Shown: one piece after another, positions 28,044 through 36,544 of the stretch
How positions within the stretch are numbered: position 1 is the stretch's first letter
Layout: each line of letters opens with the position of its first letter
DNA from: Paenalkalicoccus suaedae
GTDB lineage: Bacteria > Bacillota > Bacilli > Bacillales > Salisediminibacteriaceae
Length of the DNA stretch: 64,000 nt
Direction: 5' to 3'
NCBI RefSeq assembly: GCF_006965545.2
Contig: NZ_CP041372.2
Location: 1,054,001 to 1,118,000, forward strand
The notes under the pieces: model-generated
What the model saw: only the letters and a program-made list of their open reading frames with translations
Databases searched by the model: none
Told to the model about the DNA's origin: nothing
Made by a program: the position numbers and the translations under genes

Positions 28044-29196
28044 ATTTCTTTTTTACTTGTACCTTAGGTGTAGGCACGCCGTCCTTAAATCCATTCTTGA
28101 TGAAGTCTAGAAGCCCTCCTAATACTCCGATGTCTTTAAAAATTACCAACACTACTAATAGTAGTGGACCCAAAAAGACACCTATTACCCCAAAGAGTTG
28201 GAAGCCAACAAAAAGAGCAATTAGTACTGCTAACGTATTTAAATTCATACTTGAAGATAGAACCTTCGGCTCGATCGCTTGTCTGATTAAAACGGTAACT
28301 GCATAAACAATAGCAAGACCAATAGCAAAACCAATATTACCTGTCAATAACATATAGATGAACCAAGGAATTAATATAGTGCCTGATCCTAAATAAGGTA
28401 GTATTTCAGCAATACCTACTATCATTGCGATCGTTAATGCGTTTTCTACTCGAAGGATTAATAAGCCAATTAAAACAACGATGGAGGCAATAACCATTAA
28501 AATGACTTGTGCTTGCAGAAAACCAAGTACGCGATATTGGAACATTTTTTTAAACTCAACTGATTTTTGAACAACAATATTGGGTGTATGCTTGCGGAAC
28601 GCGGTAAAAATACGTTCCCAATCCTTTCCGATAAAATAAAAGGATATAAACACAAATAGAATGACCACAATAGATGTTGGTACGATAATTAAAAGTCTTG
28701 TGAGGCCTTCAGTGAGAGATTCACCAGCTGCCGCTAATGTATCCGCAGCACGAGCTCCAAGAGTTGAAATTCCATCTGATACGGCTGATTGTTGACCAGG
28801 TGTTAAGTTATCAACAGCGCCCGTTATATCGCGCCAAATTGGGAGGATTTGTTCGTTAAAAAAGCGTTGTACCTCAATAGAAGTAACTTCTATCCAATTC
28901 GGAACAAAATCAGAAAGCTTGCGAACTCCAAAAATAATTAAAAAGATAATACCTGTGATGCCTCCAATTAGTGTTCCTATCCCAAGTAGCAAAGCTACGA
29001 TAACCGCTAATGTATTCGGAAATCTTGCTTTGTTTCGTAAGAAGCGAATGAAAGGATAAAACATCCAAACGAGTAGCGCGGCTATCCAAAAAGGATAAGA
29101 AAGCTGAAAGAACCAACCTATAAGCCATGTGATCGCTATACTGCTCGCTACAACTAAAATAAATCTACCTACCATTAAGCCGTGATCCTTCGTCAA
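28042..29196 (-). CDS. ytvI: AI-2E family permease, YtvI-like
   Basis: The 384-residue protein has the AI-2E/PerM-type architecture: two N-terminal helix pairs, a soluble stretch of about 90 residues (VPNWIEVTSIEVQRFFNEQI...), then four or five helices with VGIAEILPYLGSGTILIPW near residue 262 and QAIEPKVLSSSMNLN near 312. YtvI is a sporulation-associated member in Bacillus, and transport of a small metabolite or ions is presumed for the family. TTG 29196 follows AGGAGGGC with good spacing. The gene is separate from the glycosyltransferase gene upstream (145-base gap). Confidence 0.85.
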   Translation of the reverse strand: MTKDHGLMVGRFILVVASSIAITWLIGWFFQLSYPFWIAALLVWMFYPFIRFLRNKARFPNTLAVIVALLLGIGTLIGGITGIIFLIIFGVRKLSDFVPNWIEVTSIEVQRFFNEQILPIWRDITGAVDNLTPGQQSAVSDGISTLGARAADTLAAAGESLTEGLTRLLIIVPTSIVVILFVFISFYFIGKDWERIFTAFRKHTPNIVVQKSVEFKKMFQYRVLGFLQAQVILMVIASIVVLIGLLILRVENALTIAMIVGIAEILPYLGSGTILIPWFIYMLLTGNIGFAIGLAIVYAVTVLIRQAIEPKVLSSSMNLNTLAVLIALFVGFQLFGVIGVFLGPLLLVVLVIFKDIGVLGGLLDFIKNGFKDGVPTPKVQVKKK

Positions 29197-29341
29197 GGCT
29201 TTGCCCTCCTATCTATACAGTACAAGGTGCTTTGGACACAGCTGGAAATGAAGAGAGGCTATGTAGCATCAATAAACCAGAGTGAAGAGTAAGCATGTTT
29301 AAACTGTGTTTGTAATTACTACTAATCCATTACATTCTATA

Positions 29342-30463
29342 CTATTTACGTAAATCCTTCATTGAATATGTGGTACCTCTCCATTTCACTCCACCTTGGC
29401 GAAGCGTTTTGTACGCGGATCTAAGTAAACAGTAGGTGAATAGTATACCATTAATTGGCATGAGCAAAAAGAAGAGCCACGAATCATTTGAATAAGGTTG
29501 GTTAAACACATACATAAATAAATAGATTAAAAGGGCTGCAAGTAAAAATAACTGGGTAAAACCTTCTGTGTAAAAAATCGCTATAAAAGGACTTGTATGC
29601 AAGAGAATAATAGCAATTGAGAAAAAGCCAGCTAGTCCGAGATTATAACGCATGAAAGCAAACAGGTTTTTTTCAAGACCATTAATCACTTGGGGGATGT
29701 TCTCATACCATTGAACAAAAACGAGGCCGTTACCAAAACCGAGCTGTTGACGATATCCTTTTTTCACTACTTGTTTCCCTAGCTTTAGATCATCATCTGG
29801 TGCCATTGCAACCTCTATATGTGTCCCAATGTCTTCATACACGCGCCGATTAATTAAATTAAATGCCCCTACCCCAGCATGACGAAGTTGAATAAAGTTC
29901 CATACACCTAATATACTCCAATAGCTTAGGAATCCGCGATAAAATAAAGTTCCTTTTAAATTTTGAGGAATAAGTGCAAGGTGATCAATGTTCATGTTAT
30001 CTGTGTAAGCCATCACTTTTTGTAATGTTCTGTGATGAAACGTAATGTCGGCATCGGTAAAAAGTAAGTAATCGCTTTTTGAAGCTAAATAGCCTTGATA
30101 AAGAGCATGATTTTTACCTAGCCAGCCATTCGGTAACGATGTTACCTGAACAATACGTAGTCTCTTGCGATTTTTATGAGTAGCTTTTAGTTCGTTAAGT
30201 AAACGAAACGTGTCATCTTCAGAGCGGTCATCTACTACAATTACTTCAACATGTGGATAAACTTGATCCAGCATAGTGGAGACAGCCTCATAGATGTGTT
30301 TTTCTTCGTTACGTGCTGCAACGATCATACTAACAGTAGAAGTGGTTTTAGTAAGTGTATTACCAGTTATTTGATTTAAAATAGGTATTTTTCGGATGCC
30401 GATAAACCACTGGATACACACTATTGTAGCAATTACGAAAACAATAATACTTATAAATATCAA
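29342..30463 (-). CDS. membrane-associated family 2 glycosyltransferase
   Basis: The 373-residue protein begins with a membrane anchor, then a GT2 catalytic domain with VSMIVAARNEEKHI near residue 44, EVIVVDDRSEDDT near 73 and the metal motif LLFTDADITF near 133. MAPDDDLKLGKQVVKKGY near 218 is the acceptor-side acid. Three hydrophobic helices end the protein. The layout is close to hopanoid or carotenoid glycosyltransferases (CrtQ/HpnB-like), but no isoprenoid genes are near. TTG 30463 follows AAAGGAGGCG. It diverges from the lipid-kinase gene, and a membrane glycolipid role is reasonable but unproven. Confidence 0.87.
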   Translation of the reverse strand: MIFISIIVFVIATIVCIQWFIGIRKIPILNQITGNTLTKTTSTVSMIVAARNEEKHIYEAVSTMLDQVYPHVEVIVVDDRSEDDTFRLLNELKATHKNRKRLRIVQVTSLPNGWLGKNHALYQGYLASKSDYLLFTDADITFHHRTLQKVMAYTDNMNIDHLALIPQNLKGTLFYRGFLSYWSILGVWNFIQLRHAGVGAFNLINRRVYEDIGTHIEVAMAPDDDLKLGKQVVKKGYRQQLGFGNGLVFVQWYENIPQVINGLEKNLFAFMRYNLGLAGFFSIAIILLHTSPFIAIFYTEGFTQLFLLAALLIYLFMYVFNQPYSNDSWLFFLLMPINGILFTYCLLRSAYKTLRQGGVKWRGTTYSMKDLRK

Positions 30464-30583
30464 AGGACTCGCCTCCTTTTGACTTAGTTTACCACTTACT
30501 ATCTTGATCTACGAATGAAATGGTTAGAATAGATAGTTAAGTGGAATAAAAGAAGGAGAGAATGTAGAGAGGAGGAGTATTTA

Positions 30584-31465
30584 GTGCTTAAAAAGGGTGT
30601 ATTACTTTATCAAGGAGCCGCAGGAAAGGGCGGGGAAGATTTAGCAACCATTGTGCCACTCCTGTCTCAACGAGTAGAGGAGCTCATTATAAAGAAAAGT
30701 AGTAAGCCTGGAGATCTAAACAATTATATAGAGCAACTCGATTCCACTGTTGAGACGTTGTGGATATTAGGAGGAGATGGAACCGTGCACGAATGTGTGC
30801 AGGCGCTTAGAGATAAAGAGCAAATTCCACCTATTGGTATACTTCCAGGAGGAACGTGTAATGATATAGCTCGAAGCTTAAATATTCCGATGCAAATGGA
30901 TCTCGCTGTAGAATCTTCCTTAAACGGTGAGATTCGATATTTTGATTTGGGGCTACTTCGCGATCGTTCCTTTCAAAACTTTGCAGGTATAGGTCTAATT
31001 GCAGAAACTTCTACAAATATAAATCCAGACGGAAAAGAACTATTCGGACCACTTAGTTATTTTGCTAGTGCTTGGAGAACAATGAAGGAAGCCAAACAAT
31101 TTACTTACTCGCTTACTGTCGATGGTGAAAAAATAAGTGGAGAAGCATTTATGGTAATCGTGTGCAACGGCAGATTTGTAGGCACGAGAGAACTACCATT
31201 TAATGAGCTAAAAATGGACGATGGAATTCTAGATGTTATGGTCGTAAAAGCTACTGGAATGCAACTATTTATGGAGTGGTATCAACGCTCTCGTGAGCTA
31301 GAAGTAGAATCTGACGGTGTTGAACATTATAGAGGCAAGGAAATAGTGATTGAAACAGATGATGAAATGGATGTAGATATGGACGGAGAGCTAATTGGAA
31401 AAACACCTCTTCATATCTCGTTAAAAGAACGGCATATTCCGTTTATCACCAATTCAAGTGAATAA
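30584..31465 (+). CDS. diacylglycerol kinase-like lipid kinase (YegS/DagK family)
   Basis: The 293-residue protein has the DAGK catalytic domain: WILGGDGTVHE at residues 60-70, with the conserved GGDGT, and PIGILPGGTCNDIARSLNIP near 86. The C-terminal beta sandwich ends with DVDMDGELIGKTPLHI. The family phosphorylates diacylglycerol or related lipids at the membrane. It is a paralogue-type member rather than a certain DgkB, as the N terminus is short. GAGGAGGAG precedes GTG 30584. The divergent glycosyltransferase may act on related lipids. Confidence 0.88.
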   Translation: MLKKGVLLYQGAAGKGGEDLATIVPLLSQRVEELIIKKSSKPGDLNNYIEQLDSTVETLWILGGDGTVHECVQALRDKEQIPPIGILPGGTCNDIARSLNIPMQMDLAVESSLNGEIRYFDLGLLRDRSFQNFAGIGLIAETSTNINPDGKELFGPLSYFASAWRTMKEAKQFTYSLTVDGEKISGEAFMVIVCNGRFVGTRELPFNELKMDDGILDVMVVKATGMQLFMEWYQRSRELEVESDGVEHYRGKEIVIETDDEMDVDMDGELIGKTPLHISLKERHIPFITNSSE

Positions 31466-31543
31466 GACGAAAGTAATGTGAAAAAACGTTTAAACACTGT
31501 TGTTTAAAGGAAAGATATGATATAGAGAGAGGAGGTTTTTTTC

Positions 31544-31678
31544 ATGCTTTGGACTATTATTTCTATTTTACTATTAATCTGGATTGTAGGTCTCTTCTTG
31601 GAGATTGCTGGAGGACTTATTCACATCTTGTTAGTTGTTGCATTGGTTGTCTTTATCGTTCGGATGATCCGACGATAA
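31544..31678 (+). CDS. small hydrophobic peptide, lmo0937-like (DUF5670)
   Basis: A 44-residue frame with GAGAGGAGG before ATG 31544. The product is two hydrophobic stretches with a LFLEIAGGLIHILLVVA core and a short basic tail MIRR. This is the form of the lmo0937-type membrane peptides that are often part of general stress regulons. A GTTTAA at about 31489 with a GGAAAG 15 bases later could be a poor sigma-B-like promoter, which is not convincing by itself. A weak hairpin (GCATCAGT with ACTGATGT, about 31723-31746) lies downstream. Confidence 0.75.
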   Translation: MLWTIISILLLIWIVGLFLEIAGGLIHILLVVALVVFIVRMIRR

Positions 31679-31820
31679 CGAAAAGACCTCTATAAAAAAC
31701 GAGCTAAATAAGATTATCGAGGCATCAGTGATGTAAACTGATGTCTTTCAATTTTTGTCAGATAGGTAAAAATTCTTATGCAACTTCTTTTAAGTATAAA
31801 ACGATTCAAATCAACTACGA

Positions 31821-31877
31821 TTCACGATTCACTTATGAAATGATATAATGAATTATTATACACTCTATACATAGAGT
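31821..31877 (+). promoter_or_regulatory. Promoter and palindrome upstream of carbonic anhydrase
   Basis: TATAAT (31844-31849) lies exactly 17 bases after TTCACG (31821-31826), a good sigma-A promoter. Transcription would start near 31856. ACTCTAT, two bases, then ATAGAGT (31862-31877) forms a perfect inverted repeat just after the start point, where a repressor or an RNA hairpin could act. Confidence 0.6.
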
Positions 31878-31913
31878 CATTGGTGCACTCATTTTGGGAA
31901 GGGGAGTAATATC

Positions 31914-32462
31914 GTGAACATTCAAGAATTAGAGCAAGCGCAAAAAAGGTTCCGTGAACTGCAAATAGAAAGTGATGGAACGTACTTTGATAAATTAAAA
32001 GAAGGTCAAAAACCAAGCTTTTTTGTTTTATCGTGCTGTGATTCACGGACATGTCCGTCGACTATTACGGGGTTACCTTTAGGTGAACTGTTTATACATC
32101 GTAATATAGCTAATCAAGTCGTAGCAGGAGATGATAGCTTTACAGCTAGCCTATACTATGCAGTAGAGGTTTTAGAAGTTGACTACATTTTAGTTTTAGG
32201 ACATACGTATTGTGGAGGCGTAGAGGCAGCTACCAAGGGAATAGATAAAGAACATTTAAACCCATGGCTCAAACATGTTGCATCTAGCATTTCTTCTGTA
32301 AAAAATAGCGAAAATGCGAGAGAGATAGAGCTTACGAACATCAAATCTCAAATGAACGCCTTGCAAAATCATCAAGTTTTAAAGGAAGCATCTAGATCTG
32401 TTGAGATACTTGGGTCCTTATTTCATTTAGAGTCCGGGGAGTTAGAGTGGGTTAATCTATAA
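31914..32462 (+). CDS. beta-class carbonic anhydrase
   Basis: The 182-residue enzyme interconverts carbon dioxide and bicarbonate. The zinc ligands are visible: Cys42 in SCCDSR, with the Asp43-Arg45 dyad, and His97 and Cys100 in LGHTYCGG. The length is typical of the small beta-class enzymes of Firmicutes. GTG 31914 follows GGAAGGGGAG. The gene is monocistronic with its own promoter and terminator. In a bacterium of alkaline or saline habitats it may provide bicarbonate for carboxylases, but no partner gene is adjacent. Confidence 0.92.
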   Translation: MNIQELEQAQKRFRELQIESDGTYFDKLKEGQKPSFFVLSCCDSRTCPSTITGLPLGELFIHRNIANQVVAGDDSFTASLYYAVEVLEVDYILVLGHTYCGGVEAATKGIDKEHLNPWLKHVASSISSVKNSENAREIELTNIKSQMNALQNHQVLKEASRSVEILGSLFHLESGELEWVNL

Positions 32463-32470
32463 TAAGAGTT

Positions 32471-32520
32471 AAAAAAGCGGAAGCGTTAAAATGGATGAAA
32501 AAATCCTTTACGCTTCCGCT
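32471..32520. terminator. Terminator between carbonic anhydrase and mreBH
   Basis: AGCGGAAGCGT pairs with ACGCTTCCGCT, with inner pairing of TAAA and GGAT with ATCC and TTTA. The AAAAAA on the left gives a proper T run for mreBH on the minus strand; on the plus strand the T run is weaker. Confidence 0.87.
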
Positions 32521-32532
32521 TATTATATATCA

Positions 32533-33537
32533 TTATTTTGCTTTTTGTAGTTTTTTCATCATGGAAAGAGAACGGCCAGTTCCGATTGCAACAGACTCTA
32601 ATGGACTTGGCGCTAAATGAACGGGAACAACAATCTCCTCAGATAGCCAATCTTGAATACCTTTAAGTAATGCTCCACCGCCTGAGAGGATAACGCCACG
32701 ATCAACGATATCTCCACTCAACTCAGGAGGACAATCCTCTAATGTTGCGCGAATAGCTTCTAATATCGACATAAGTGACTCGCGAATAGCGCCTTGTATC
32801 TCAGTCGATGAAACATCAATCGTTTTGGGAAGGCCAGTCACTAAATCGCGACCTCTGATCGGCATGGTCAACTCTTCATGATCAATGAGAGCATAGCCAA
32901 CCTCCATTTTGATGTTCTCAGCAGTCCGCGCACCGATCATAAGATTATATTTTTTACGGATAAATTGCGTAATATCCTCATCGAGTTGATCTCCACCAAC
33001 TCTTATAGAATGGCAGGATACAACGCCACCAAATGAGATAATAGCAACTTCGGTTGTACCACCGCCAATGTCTACTACAACATTTGCGATAGGCTCTTCT
33101 ACAGGCAAGTCAGCACCAATTGCGGCAGCAACAGGCTCTTCGATTAACTGCACATCCTTTGCTCCGCACTGTCTCACCGCATCTTGAATGGCACGCCTCT
33201 CAACAGACGTTGAACCTGATGGTGTACACACCACAACGCTTGGCTTTCGCATAGATGTACCCATTATTTTAGCAGCCTTTTTCATGACATGTTTGAGCAT
33301 ATCAGTCGTCACCTGATAGTCTGCGATTACTCCATCCTTTAGTGGACGAATGGCGATAATATTCTCAGGTGTCTTACCAACCATATTTTTTGCTTCTTCT
33401 CCTACTGCCAATACTTGCTTTGTATTTACATCAATTGCTACCACAGAGGGTTCATTTATTATCATACCTTTATTTTTTGTATATACAAGTAAGTTTGCAG
33501 TTCCTAAATCGATTCCAATTTGTGTTGACGAAAACAT
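32533..33537 (-). CDS. mreBH: rod-shape protein MreBH, bacterial actin
   Basis: The 334-residue actin homologue matches MreBH closely: [18 protein letters not shown] at residues 7-24 (phosphate 1), [15 protein letters not shown] near 159 (phosphate 2) and [13 protein letters not shown] near 285 (adenosine). MreBH directs lateral wall hydrolases and synthesis along the membrane and matters under low magnesium or stress. It stands alone, without mreC or mreD, as MreBH does in Bacillus subtilis. GAGGAGGAAT precedes ATG 33537. MreB or Mbl are less likely because of the KNKG N terminus and isolated context. Confidence 0.94.
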   Translation of the reverse strand: MFSSTQIGIDLGTANLLVYTKNKGMIINEPSVVAIDVNTKQVLAVGEEAKNMVGKTPENIIAIRPLKDGVIADYQVTTDMLKHVMKKAAKIMGTSMRKPSVVVCTPSGSTSVERRAIQDAVRQCGAKDVQLIEEPVAAAIGADLPVEEPIANVVVDIGGGTTEVAIISFGGVVSCHSIRVGGDQLDEDITQFIRKKYNLMIGARTAENIKMEVGYALIDHEELTMPIRGRDLVTGLPKTIDVSSTEIQGAIRESLMSILEAIRATLEDCPPELSGDIVDRGVILSGGGALLKGIQDWLSEEIVVPVHLAPSPLESVAIGTGRSLSMMKKLQKAK

Positions 33538-34008
33538 GAAATTCCTCCTCTAAAGATGCTCTTCTCTTGTTATTCTTCTTAGGTTAGCAGTTTATTAGGG
33601 TAATTTCCTATGTAAATTATGAGAAAATCTCCATTAATATCGAGTCAGGCAAATGATAAGAGGAGTATTGTCTTAAAAAGAGTGAAATAATTTGCAGAAA
33701 TAATACGACATTAATCGACAGTTATCATCCTATAAGGTTAATATACAAAATGCCTCTATAGCAGCGATTTTAGGACTTTTTCACAACTATTATTGACAGT
33801 TATTAAGTATGAATTTTTAGCTCATGAAAATTTTCCATGTCTTTTAAAATTGAGTTTTCACCGCTATGCTACATATAGATACTTAGAGCTACCTTATGAG
33901 TAAAAAAATGTAAAATAGTTGAGAGTTATTTTCATTTACCCAAAGACTCTTGGTTATGAAAAAGCGTTCGTAAAGAGAAATCATAAGGTCGCATGGTGGG
34001 GTGATGAT
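33538..34008. other. AT-rich intergenic region with a possible promoter
   Basis: No gene is supported between the divergent mreBH and HTH-TPR genes. TCGACA (33715-33720) and TAATAT (33739-33744), 18 bases apart, could be a plus-strand promoter. The 9-base word GACAGTTAT occurs at 33717-33725 and again at 33795-33803, the second inside a consensus-like TTGACA. The 90 bases before 34009 read as an open frame but have no ribosome binding site. Confidence 0.4.
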
Positions 34009-35289
34009 GTGTTAGGGAAAGTGTTGAAATACAATCGAATTAAACAAAGGAAGAAGCAAGATGAAGTAAGTCACGGAATTTGTTCTGTTTCTTACTACAG
34101 TAAGATTGAGAATAATAAAATTAATCCTGCAGATGATGTCATTGATCAGTTATTACAACGACTCAATTTAAGCAGATCTGATATTGATAACTTAGACTAT
34201 GGAGAAATGAAAGAAAAGCTGCACAAATGGCACTATGCTATTATGTCGGATAATATACGAGATGCAGAGAAGCAAAAGCTAGAAATACGAGATGAGCTCG
34301 ATTTTTTTCAGAGCCAAGACTTACGCATTCTATTTTTATTATTTAGCTCGCGATTAGCAATATTAACAGATAATGGACGGAGCGCTAAAAATAATTTTCT
34401 TGAAGCTAGGGAATTACTTCAAAAAGATTCTAGTCAAGAAGTAGAGTTTTATTACAATAAAATCTCTGTTTGCTATTATATGTACCTAGAAGACTATCAA
34501 CAAGCAAGAGAACAAGCCTGTACCGCGATAGAACTAACAGAATCACTTGTTTTGCCAGACTACGAGCTTTCCGATTTACTGATGAAAGCTGCGATTTCGA
34601 CGTTAGAGACAGGTGCTTATACCTTAGCAATTGATTTTGCTACAAAAGCACTAAAATCATACGATCGTTCTTATCGATTAGAAAACAGTGGTAGATGCAG
34701 AGTCATACTGGCAAATGCGTATTGCCAGTTAAAAAATTATGAAAGAGCTTCTCTAGAGTTAGACTTAGCGGAGAGTATCGCGAGTCAAATTAAGTCTCAA
34801 AAGTTAAAAGCACAGGTGCTACAGATGAAAGGTGATCTATCGTCGAAGCAAGGGGCTAAGATGGATGCTATTCAATTTTATCAGTTAAGCTACAGGCTAC
34901 GAACAGGAAGAGCAAGACTTGTTACGATTGAATCCATCTTAAAAGAGTTTGAGTTGATGGATGCAGCTCAGGATATATTAAGCTGGGTGGAGCATGGAAA
35001 AGAAACACTTGAGAAGCTGCAGTCTACTAGAGAGCTAATTAATTACGAGAAGAAATACGAAAAGATTTTCTTATTCTATGAGACATATTATGGGGGCTAT
35101 GACACAGCAAAAACTGTCGATGTTATTTTAAATGAGATTTTGCCGTTTTTTATCAGCATATCTCATTGGACAACTGTGTCGCATTATTATCAGGTCATGG
35201 CGAATGTGGTTGAGTCTTCAGGTAACTTGGAAGAAGCAATCACTTATTACAAAGAATCGATCCGCTACCTAGACTATTATATAAATTAG
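34009..35289 (+). CDS. HTH-TPR transcriptional regulator (NprR/PlcR-like architecture)
   Basis: The 426-residue protein has an N-terminal Xre-type helix-turn-helix (YNRIKQRKKQDEV...SYYSKIENNKINP, about residues 8-50) and then about 350 residues of helical TPR repeats. This is the layout of peptide-responsive regulators of the RRNPP group (PlcR, NprR, Rap relatives). GTG 34009 is chosen because GGGGTGAT lies just upstream and because it places the HTH at the N terminus. No short secreted peptide gene was found right downstream; the terminator comes 40 bases after the stop. Target genes and ligand are unknown. Confidence 0.8.
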   Translation: MLGKVLKYNRIKQRKKQDEVSHGICSVSYYSKIENNKINPADDVIDQLLQRLNLSRSDIDNLDYGEMKEKLHKWHYAIMSDNIRDAEKQKLEIRDELDFFQSQDLRILFLLFSSRLAILTDNGRSAKNNFLEARELLQKDSSQEVEFYYNKISVCYYMYLEDYQQAREQACTAIELTESLVLPDYELSDLLMKAAISTLETGAYTLAIDFATKALKSYDRSYRLENSGRCRVILANAYCQLKNYERASLELDLAESIASQIKSQKLKAQVLQMKGDLSSKQGAKMDAIQFYQLSYRLRTGRARLVTIESILKEFELMDAAQDILSWVEHGKETLEKLQSTRELINYEKKYEKIFLFYETYYGGYDTAKTVDVILNEILPFFISISHWTTVSHYYQVMANVVESSGNLEEAITYYKESIRYLDYYIN

Positions 35290-35326
35290 CCAATGTAACA
35301 AAATATCCTTTAAAATAAGAAGATCC

Positions 35327-35374
35327 AAAAACAGGCTAAAAGGTGGATGAGTCCTCCTTTTAGCCTGTTTTATG
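35327..35374. terminator. Bidirectional terminator between convergent genes
   Basis: AACAGGCTAAAAGG pairs with CCTTTTAGCCTGTT, flanked by A- and T-rich sequence. It serves the HTH-TPR gene and, on the minus strand, the small exporter gene. Confidence 0.88.
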
Positions 35375-35860
35375 TTAATTAAATAATCCTGTAATCCAAT
35401 CGATACTATATACACTCGCAATACATAAAAAGACCGTCCACGCCACTAAGCTACCACCCATCCACAGAGTGGTTTTATGTTTATCTGCTTTTAATGACAA
35501 AGCGATAATAGCAGCTAAATGAATGCCTGTTACCGCTGGGCCTAAGAGAGCAAGGCCAGGCAGGCCATACTTGTTAAATAAGGCTGTGCCCTTGGTGCCA
35601 CGTGATTTACTTTTTCCTTTCTCCTGCTTTCTTTGTTCACGTTTTTCTCTATATCGGAGGTACCACGCTGTTCGTTGGAACCATTGTAATAGATAAACGA
35701 TGAGTAGGATCGGAACAAAATTACCAAGAAATGATACAATTCCGACAAGTATAGGGTCTAATCCCATACCGATTCCTACTGGGATTACAATTAAAATTTC
35801 TAACCATGGAGTAGCTGCCATAGCAAAAATTAAGATATATTGCCAGATTAGTTCAATCAT
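35375..35860 (-). CDS. small multidrug export protein family (PF06695-like)
   Basis: The 161-residue protein has four hydrophobic segments split by a very basic cytoplasmic loop (YREKREQRKQEKGKSKSRG). The helices hold PWLEILIVIPVGIGMGLDP and GLPGLALLGPAVTGIHLAA, the two conserved segments of the small multidrug exporter family. Its ATG overlaps the stop of the tetR gene by four bases, so the two are translated together and the repressor probably controls it. The real substrate of the family is poorly established. Confidence 0.85.
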   Translation of the reverse strand: MIELIWQYILIFAMAATPWLEILIVIPVGIGMGLDPILVGIVSFLGNFVPILLIVYLLQWFQRTAWYLRYREKREQRKQEKGKSKSRGTKGTALFNKYGLPGLALLGPAVTGIHLAAIIALSLKADKHKTTLWMGGSLVAWTVFLCIASVYSIDWITGLFN

Positions 35861-36438
35861 GATCCCTTACTCTCCTTTCTACTGACACCCTCCATAAACA
35901 CCTTCCAAGAGGCCTCTCGTTTACGTAAAACAATATCATGACTATAGTAAAGAGTTTGCACAGTCCATCCATCTAATAAGCAATAAAGTGCGTCTAGGGC
36001 TTCTTCATCCGTCACGTCTGGAGAAAGCTCTAATCGATTAATAACAGGAAGAAATAATTTATTACAATCTTCTTCAAACTGCATAAATGTTCGATTCACC
36101 ACATCAGCTAACGCCTCAGGAGGAAAAAGAATATAGCGCATATAAAATTTGCCTTCTTCAGCATCACTTAAATAGTTTGCAAGTCCCCATAAAATAGACT
36201 TTAATCCTGCTTCGGCTGAGGGGGCTTTATCGATTTCTATCTTTAATGTTTGCATATAATCTACATACACTTTTTTTACAACTGCTTCAAATAGAGCTTC
36301 TTTATTTTTAAAGTGATTATAGATAGATGGTTTTTTAATTCCGACTTCATTTGCAATCGTGTTAAGAGACGTCCCGCTGTATCCTCTCTCAGCAAATTCA
36401 CTTAATGCAGTTTGTAAGATAGAATCTGCAGTATTCAT
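35857..36438 (-). CDS. TetR family transcriptional repressor
   Basis: The 193-residue protein begins with a typical TetR DNA-binding domain: ILQTALSEFAERGYSGTSLN at residues 7-26 and IKKPSIYNHFKNKEALF at 34-50. The remaining 140 residues are helical and form the ligand pocket and dimer interface. It is divergent from a MATE exporter and cotranscribed with a small exporter, so it very likely represses both. Two overlapping palindromes in the 106-base gap are its candidate operators. GGAGGG precedes ATG 36438. Confidence 0.93.
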   Translation of the reverse strand: MNTADSILQTALSEFAERGYSGTSLNTIANEVGIKKPSIYNHFKNKEALFEAVVKKVYVDYMQTLKIEIDKAPSAEAGLKSILWGLANYLSDAEEGKFYMRYILFPPEALADVVNRTFMQFEEDCNKLFLPVINRLELSPDVTDEEALDALYCLLDGWTVQTLYYSHDIVLRKREASWKVFMEGVSRKESKGS

Positions 36439-36461
36439 TCTAATCCCTCCAAATTATGTTG

Positions 36462-36490
36462 CTAACTACCGTTCGTTAGTTTATACTAAC
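36462..36490. promoter_or_regulatory. Overlapping palindromes, candidate TetR operator
   Basis: CTAACTACCGTTCGTTAG (36462-36479) is an imperfect palindrome with CTAAC/GTTAG arms. It overlaps GTTAGT-TTAT-ACTAAC (36475-36490), which has perfect six-base arms. Both lie between the divergent tetR and MATE genes, in a place suited to control both directions. Confidence 0.7.
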
Positions 36491-36544
36491 TTTATCACAC
36501 AGAATTTACAGATGCAACTGGTTGCTGCTAGAGGAGGAAACGGT

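Noticed and set aside
33919-34008. N-terminal extension of the HTH-TPR regulator
   Set aside because: No ribosome binding site for TTG 33919, and the extra residues precede the HTH without similarity to the family.
36359-36544. N-terminal extension of the MATE gene
   Set aside because: It would overlap the tetR gene and its operator, while ATG 36545 has an excellent ribosome binding site.
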